Made by a program: the position numbers and the translations under genes. DNA of 37,908 nucleotides. It comes from Flavobacterium collinsii. GTDB taxonomy: Bacteria > Bacteroidota > Bacteroidia > Flavobacteriales > Flavobacteriaceae. The notes beneath the pieces are model-generated. The model saw only the letters and a list, made by a program, of their open reading frames with translations, searched no databases and was not told the DNA's origin. Every line of letters begins with the position of its first letter. Within the stretch, counting starts at the first letter, position 1. Positions 34,464 through 37,908 of the stretch are shown here, piece by piece. The stretch is taken from NCBI RefSeq assembly GCF_902804485.1, contig NZ_CADCST010000066.1:1-37908 (forward strand), written 5' to 3'.

Positions 34464-36835
34464 AAAGAAATAAAACAATTAGAATAGTATTCTTTGTCCT
34501 ATTGTCGGCAGCATGGATCTTTATTACTACTTTTAAATTGGGGCCATTTGGCTCTCTGGGTAAATTAACCACTTATAAAACAGGTTTGTTATCCGTGCCT
34601 TTACAAAGTGATGGAACACAAAAGATCCATAGTGATCAAAAATTAGATATTTATGTAGATAATGTTGGGATTCCTCATATTTATAGTGCTACAAAAAGTG
34701 CCGCAGCTTATGGACTAGGATATATGCACGCCAAAGATCGCTATTTTCAGATGGAGATGGTGTCAAGAATTGTACAGGGAAGGCTCTCAGAGTTTTTATG
34801 GTCAGGGGCACTAAAATCAGATAGATTCTGGAAACCTTATGAGTTTGAGAAAAAATCGGAAGAAATCCTGCAAACCTATAAAAAAGAAAACCCTGAATTT
34901 TATGCCTATCTGCAATCGTATTCTGATGGAGTAAATGCTTATTTGGAAAATAATGAGAATACTGATCCTTTCTATAAAGCTTTAGGAGCGACCCCTAGAA
35001 AATGGAAAACAGAATATTCTTTATTATTTACATGGTATATGAGTTATACCTTGACTTATTTTGATCACCATATTGATCAGCAGGAAATTTTCGAAAAATT
35101 ACCGGGAAAGGAAATCACTTATTTTTATCCTTTAAAACCGGCAGGAATAAATACTATTTTGCCTTCGAATTTGGTGCCTTCCAGTGTAAATGGACCTCAC
35201 TTAGAAGTGCATTCTTCAGGGACAGCTTCATCAGAAATCACTCAAAAAGAATCGTCTCTGTTTGATTTAGGAGCGAAATTAATGACAAATAACAAATTTT
35301 ATCAGGGTGTAGGAAGTAACAACTGGGTGGTAAACAACACTAAAACAAAGAGCAAAAATAATATTCTGGCAAATGACCCTCACCTGTATTTGACACTTCC
35401 GGAAGCTTTTTATGAAGCCCACATGGTAACAGGTGCTTTCAAAACCTATGGTTTTACAATACCAGGTGTTCCTGTAGTAGTGAGTGGTCATAATGATAAA
35501 ATTTCATGGGGAATTACAAATGGAGAATGGGATTTGGTTGACCGATACAAACTTCAGGTAAAGAATGATAGTCTGTACCTTTATGAAGGAAAATGGATTC
35601 CTTTCAAGGTTAAAAATTATACCATCAAAGTAAAAGGGAAACCCGATTACATAGAAAAATACAGAAGCACCGTACAAGGTAAAGTTATAAAAGAAGAAAA
35701 CGGTCAGTATTATGCACAACATTGGTATGCGGCAGAAAAAAGCAACTCCGTAAAAGCCATGTATGAAGTAATGAAGAGTCAAAATTGGGATGGTTTTTCA
35801 ACAGCTTTAAAAGGCTATAGTTATCCACCACAAAATTTTGCTTACAGCGATGTAGAGAATAATATTGGAATTGTATGCGCGGGCGAACTGCCAGCCAGAA
35901 GTGCTGACTATGTGGGGCAGGTATTAGATGGGACTAAAAAGTACATTCCGACGAAGCCTTTAAATGCTTTTTGGTCAGCCTTTAATCCGGACAAAGGATT
36001 TTTGTTTTCAGCGAACCAACAGCCCATCCAGAATAATGTTTATTTCGGAGCACATGGTTCCAAAGATGATTATCGAGCAAAACGTATTTATTCTGTTTTA
36101 GAAGGAAAGAAAGACTGGTCAGTTCCGGAAATTCAGAAGATGCAAAGTGATGTAGTTGATATTTCTCTCGATGATTTTAAAACATTAACCAATAATTATC
36201 CGGTAAAAGAGAAATACAGTAGCATTGTAAAAGAGCTAAAAAACTGGGACGGAGATATGAGTGGTGACGGAAATCAGGGATTGGTTTTTGAAATGTTAAG
36301 AAAGGCCACAATAGAAGAAGCAAAACAATTTGCAAAGACTAAATTACAGGTAAAACAAGAACCTTCTTTACAGAATTTCTTAAAATATTTAAATGATAAA
36401 AAATACACCGTTCCTGGTGGTGGTAATAAGCAAAAAATAGTAGATGCCATTTTTGAAAGAACATTAGACACCTTAACTCAAAGTTATGGAGATCAATGGA
36501 AAAAAGTTACCTACAAAAACATGTCTAAGTTTAGTATAAACAACATCCTGTTTGTACCTGGACTAGGAGAAAAAATTGATAATGTAGGAGGTAATATCAA
36601 TACGATTAATATCAATACAGATAAGTTTCATCCGGTTTTTCGTGCTGTATATGAAGTGAAAGACGGCAACATACAGGCCCATACAATTCTTGCTGGAGGT
36701 CAGAGCGGTTTGATCAACTCTATACATTATAAAGATCAAATTGAATCCTGGAGAAAAGGCAAGTATAAAAAAAGTCAATTTGTTACGAACCCTGCTAAAC
36801 TGGAAAAAATTATAAACACTATAAAATTTAACTAA
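34460..36835 (+). CDS. Periplasmic penicillin-acylase-family N-acyl hydrolase
   Basis: 791 residues, normal length for the precursor of this Ntn-hydrolase family. Residues 1-35 carry a basic start and one hydrophobic segment (IVFFVLLSAAWIFITTF), a signal peptide or anchor, so the enzyme should act in the periplasm. The alpha chain shows DNVGIPHIYS (67-76) and LGYMHAKDRYFQMEM (86-100). The beta chain begins at the self-processing site with S286 in GSNNWVV. ANDPHL (304-309), PGVPVVVSGHND (335-346) and N354 in GITNGEWDLVDRY are all family hallmarks, and N354 is the likely oxyanion-hole residue. Relatives cut amide-linked acyl chains: PvdQ deacylates the pyoverdine precursor and acyl-homoserine lactones. 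Next to a PvdE-like exporter, removing an N-acyl cap from the exported peptide is the best inference. Product inactivation, quorum quenching or an acyl-transfer step are alternatives. Confidence 0.9.
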   Translation: MKRNKTIRIVFFVLLSAAWIFITTFKLGPFGSLGKLTTYKTGLLSVPLQSDGTQKIHSDQKLDIYVDNVGIPHIYSATKSAAAYGLGYMHAKDRYFQMEMVSRIVQGRLSEFLWSGALKSDRFWKPYEFEKKSEEILQTYKKENPEFYAYLQSYSDGVNAYLENNENTDPFYKALGATPRKWKTEYSLLFTWYMSYTLTYFDHHIDQQEIFEKLPGKEITYFYPLKPAGINTILPSNLVPSSVNGPHLEVHSSGTASSEITQKESSLFDLGAKLMTNNKFYQGVGSNNWVVNNTKTKSKNNILANDPHLYLTLPEAFYEAHMVTGAFKTYGFTIPGVPVVVSGHNDKISWGITNGEWDLVDRYKLQVKNDSLYLYEGKWIPFKVKNYTIKVKGKPDYIEKYRSTVQGKVIKEENGQYYAQHWYAAEKSNSVKAMYEVMKSQNWDGFSTALKGYSYPPQNFAYSDVENNIGIVCAGELPARSADYVGQVLDGTKKYIPTKPLNAFWSAFNPDKGFLFSANQQPIQNNVYFGAHGSKDDYRAKRIYSVLEGKKDWSVPEIQKMQSDVVDISLDDFKTLTNNYPVKEKYSSIVKELKNWDGDMSGDGNQGLVFEMLRKATIEEAKQFAKTKLQVKQEPSLQNFLKYLNDKKYTVPGGGNKQKIVDAIFERTLDTLTQSYGDQWKKVTYKNMSKFSINNILFVPGLGEKIDNVGGNINTININTDKFHPVFRAVYEVKDGNIQAHTILAGGQSGLINSIHYKDQIESWRKGKYKKSQFVTNPAKLEKIINTIKFN

Positions 36836-37206
36836 TGAAAAAGATACTGAATTACTTGCCTTATATGGTTGTATTATTAGCACAATTTTTTATAAACAAC
36901 TATACCATTATAGTACTATTTACAATTTTAACGGGCTTTATTGCTGCATTTAAAATTGAGCATAAAAGAGTTTTTTTAAAGTGTTTTATAATTGGGGTGA
37001 TCGTATTTACCATTGTATTTCTTATCTACGAATCACGCGTAGAGTATGTAAAAGACCTTCTTGTTAATCTCGGGTTGTCCAGTCTTTTCATATATGTATT
37101 TTTTCCGGTTTTTAACGCTTTAAACACTGCAATTCTATTCTTTTTTGGTTATAAAATTGGTACGCTGGTTCTAGAAAGAAAGCTTGCAAGAGCCAGTCAT
37201 GTCTAG
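36835..37206 (+). CDS. Small four-helix membrane protein of unknown function
   Basis: 123 residues. The ATG shares one base with the acylase stop (TAATG), so the two are probably translationally coupled. Hydrophobicity suggests four membrane helices: about 8-39 (possibly split into two), 47-64, and 80-110, with short charged links (KIEHKR at 41-46, ESRVEYVKD at 66-74) and a basic C-terminus (ERKLARASHV). I do not recognise the family. Being coupled to the acylase it may help the same export-and-maturation step or protect the producer, but this rests on position only. Confidence 0.7.
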   Translation: MKKILNYLPYMVVLLAQFFINNYTIIVLFTILTGFIAAFKIEHKRVFLKCFIIGVIVFTIVFLIYESRVEYVKDLLVNLGLSSLFIYVFFPVFNALNTAILFFFGYKIGTLVLERKLARASHV

Positions 37207-37233
37207 GTGAAAAACTGTAAAATTTTGGCAACC

Positions 37234-37379
37234 GCACGGATATTTGCCTTAAGAGAGCCGTATGCAGGACAGCTTTTTATTTAGGATTAAAATCCAAATA
37301 AATACTGGTCGTCTTTTTCTAAAAGTGACGACCAGATCTGTGAGCGTAAGCTTTGAGATCTGACAGGTTTTGCCCGTGC
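37234..37379 (+). other. Hairpin-rich non-coding segment, possible structured RNA
   Basis: Within the gap 37207-37438 several stems line up. GCACGG (37234-37239) can close on CCGTGC (37374-37379). Inside, TTTATTT-GGAT (37276-37287, one bulged A) pairs with ATCCAAATAAA (37292-37302), and CTGGTCGTC (37305-37313) pairs perfectly with GACGACCAG (37327-37335). CAGATCT (37333-37339) can pair with AGATCTG (37356-37362), sharing CAG with the previous stem, so those two compete. No ORF of note is present. It could be the operon's 3' end structure, a small RNA, or the leader of the small ORF at 37439. Confidence 0.4.
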
Positions 37380-37438
37380 AGATAAAGTCATCCTCTTATT
37401 CTTTAAAAACACTATTGATAACCTAAAATACTAAATAG

Positions 37439-37597
37439 ATGAAAGATCGTAAACCGAAATGTAACTGCGCTAAAAATGGAGTAGTGTGCGCACTTAAATT
37501 AAGTTTAATCAAACAAGGAGTGTCTCTATCTGATACTGCTGCAAAGAATAAGACAATTTGCCCTTTAAAAGCAGCTGTGTTTAGTAATGCTTCTTAA
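37439..37597 (+). CDS. Small 52-residue Cys-containing protein, unknown
   Basis: ATG 37439 to TAA 37595-37597, 52 codons, starting MKDRKPKCNCAKNG. It has four cysteines (C8, C10, C17, C41), a basic N-terminus and no signal peptide. CxC-x6-C plus a distant C might bind a metal or form disulfides. The upstream region is A-rich (TAAAATACTAAATAG) like other starts in the window. I do not recognise the family, and it lacks any obvious precursor-peptide leader or processing motif. It lies 232 bases beyond the membrane-protein gene and may not belong to the cluster. It could also be a chance ORF. Confidence 0.45.
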   Translation: MKDRKPKCNCAKNGVVCALKLSLIKQGVSLSDTAAKNKTICPLKAAVFSNAS

Positions 37598-37860
37598 ACC
37601 GAAATAAGAATTTCTAAAAATATATTTAAAAATAAATAAATCATTCAAAACTAATCTTTTATGGATTTGCAGATAGCTTGATTTAGATCAGATCCGTATA
37701 TATTCCGTGAGAATATGAAACAGTTTAAAAAAAATGTCATCGTTACCCGTAATAAATTATGACATGATAAATAATACTGAGAGCATCATTCAATAGTACT
37801 TACTGTATTATTGAAATCAAAAAATATAAAATATTGGTAAAGTCAAATGCAAAATATATA
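37598..37860 (+). other. AT-rich intergenic region with two dyads
   Basis: No convincing ORF on either strand. ATGTCAT (37734-37740) and ATGACAT (37759-37765) form a 7-base dyad with an 18-base spacer. TTCAATA (37789-37795) and TATTGAA (37809-37815) form another with a 13-base spacer. Such dyads could be operators for a gene starting at 37861, but in DNA this AT-rich they may be chance. I found no clear promoter. Confidence 0.3.
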
Positions 37861-37908
37861 ATGAAAAACCTCATTGTAAATTTTTTATATAAATTAATAG
37901 TATTATGC
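37861..37908 (+). CDS. Possible start of the next gene (5' part only)
   Basis: ATG at 37861 opens 16 codons, MKNLIVNFLYKLIVLC, running off the right edge. A basic start followed by a hydrophobic stretch could be a signal sequence or first membrane helix. An A-rich stretch (AAAATATATA) lies directly upstream. Too short to identify; it may be a chance frame. Confidence 0.3.
   Translation, partial: MKNLIVNFLYKLIVLC

Noticed and set aside
29366..36835. Calling the whole cluster a siderophore system because of the receptor, exporter and acylase
   Set aside because: No catechol, hydroxamate or hydroxy-Asp-specific hydroxylase is predicted; the likeness to pyoverdine lies in export and maturation logic only.
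37252..37267. Group II intron remnant suggested by GAGAGCCGTATGC
   Set aside because: The short string resembles a group II intron motif, but the expected partner (GTACGGTT), domain V and a reverse transcriptase are absent.
1..37908. tRNA, rRNA genes, CRISPR arrays and integration sites
   Set aside because: I saw no tRNA-like cloverleaf, rRNA segment, regular spacer repeats, integrase or flanking attachment repeats.

Overview
The window looks like a piece of a Bacteroidota chromosome, most likely Flavobacteriaceae (Flavobacterium-like). The reasons are the AT-rich sequence, A-rich ribosome-binding regions without Shine-Dalgarno motifs in front of nearly every gene, and an outer-membrane receptor with the carboxypeptidase-regulatory-like N-terminus typical of that phylum. 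All recognised genes lie on the + strand. They form one large hybrid nonribosomal peptide/polyketide cluster of about 36.5 kb.

Layout. 1-380: 3' end of a specialised NusG-family antiterminator. 381-643: untranslated leader with two hairpins. 644-27637: the assembly line, made of four proteins. NRPS1 is docking-C-A(Ser)-T-C-A(Asp)-T-C-A(Asp)-T-E. NRPS2 is docking-C-A(Ser)-T-C-A(unassigned)-T. The PKS is KS-AT-ACP with no reductive domain. NRPS3 is docking-C-A(Phe)-T-E followed by a terminal C-like domain. 27657-29282: a CmlA-type diiron beta-hydroxylase. 29366-31738: a TonB-receptor-like outer-membrane barrel protein. 31767-32489: a type II thioesterase. 32652-34304: a PvdE/SyrD-like ABC exporter. 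34389-36835: a short leader ORF and a periplasmic penicillin-acylase-family N-acyl hydrolase. 36835-37206: a four-helix membrane protein. 37207-37438: a hairpin-rich non-coding stretch. 37439-37597: a small Cys-containing ORF. The last 311 bases are mostly AT-rich non-coding DNA, with a possible start of another gene at 37861.

How the genes may work together (inference). Colinearity predicts Ser-Asp-D-Asp-Ser-X-(C2 beta-keto unit)-D-Phe, where the hydroxylase could make beta-hydroxy-Phe or another beta-hydroxy residue. There is no terminal thioesterase, so release is probably by the terminal C-like domain. The first C domain has no upstream partner in the window, so the chain may be N-acylated at initiation. 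The exporter would then move an acylated precursor to the periplasm, where the acylase would trim it. This is the logic of pyoverdine maturation by PvdE and PvdQ. The antiterminator fits the need to transcribe roughly 27 kb of synthetase genes past internal hairpins.

The most unusual points are: a 2,049-bp apparently perfect repeat covering the second part of a C domain plus the A domain in two adjacent NRPS1 modules; a canonical Shine-Dalgarno sequence buried in a strong hairpin ahead of a 24-codon leader ORF that overlaps the acylase start; the CmlA-like enzyme, terminal C domain and exporter/acylase combination; and a keto-leaving PKS module with atypical AT fingerprints. I cannot name a known product.
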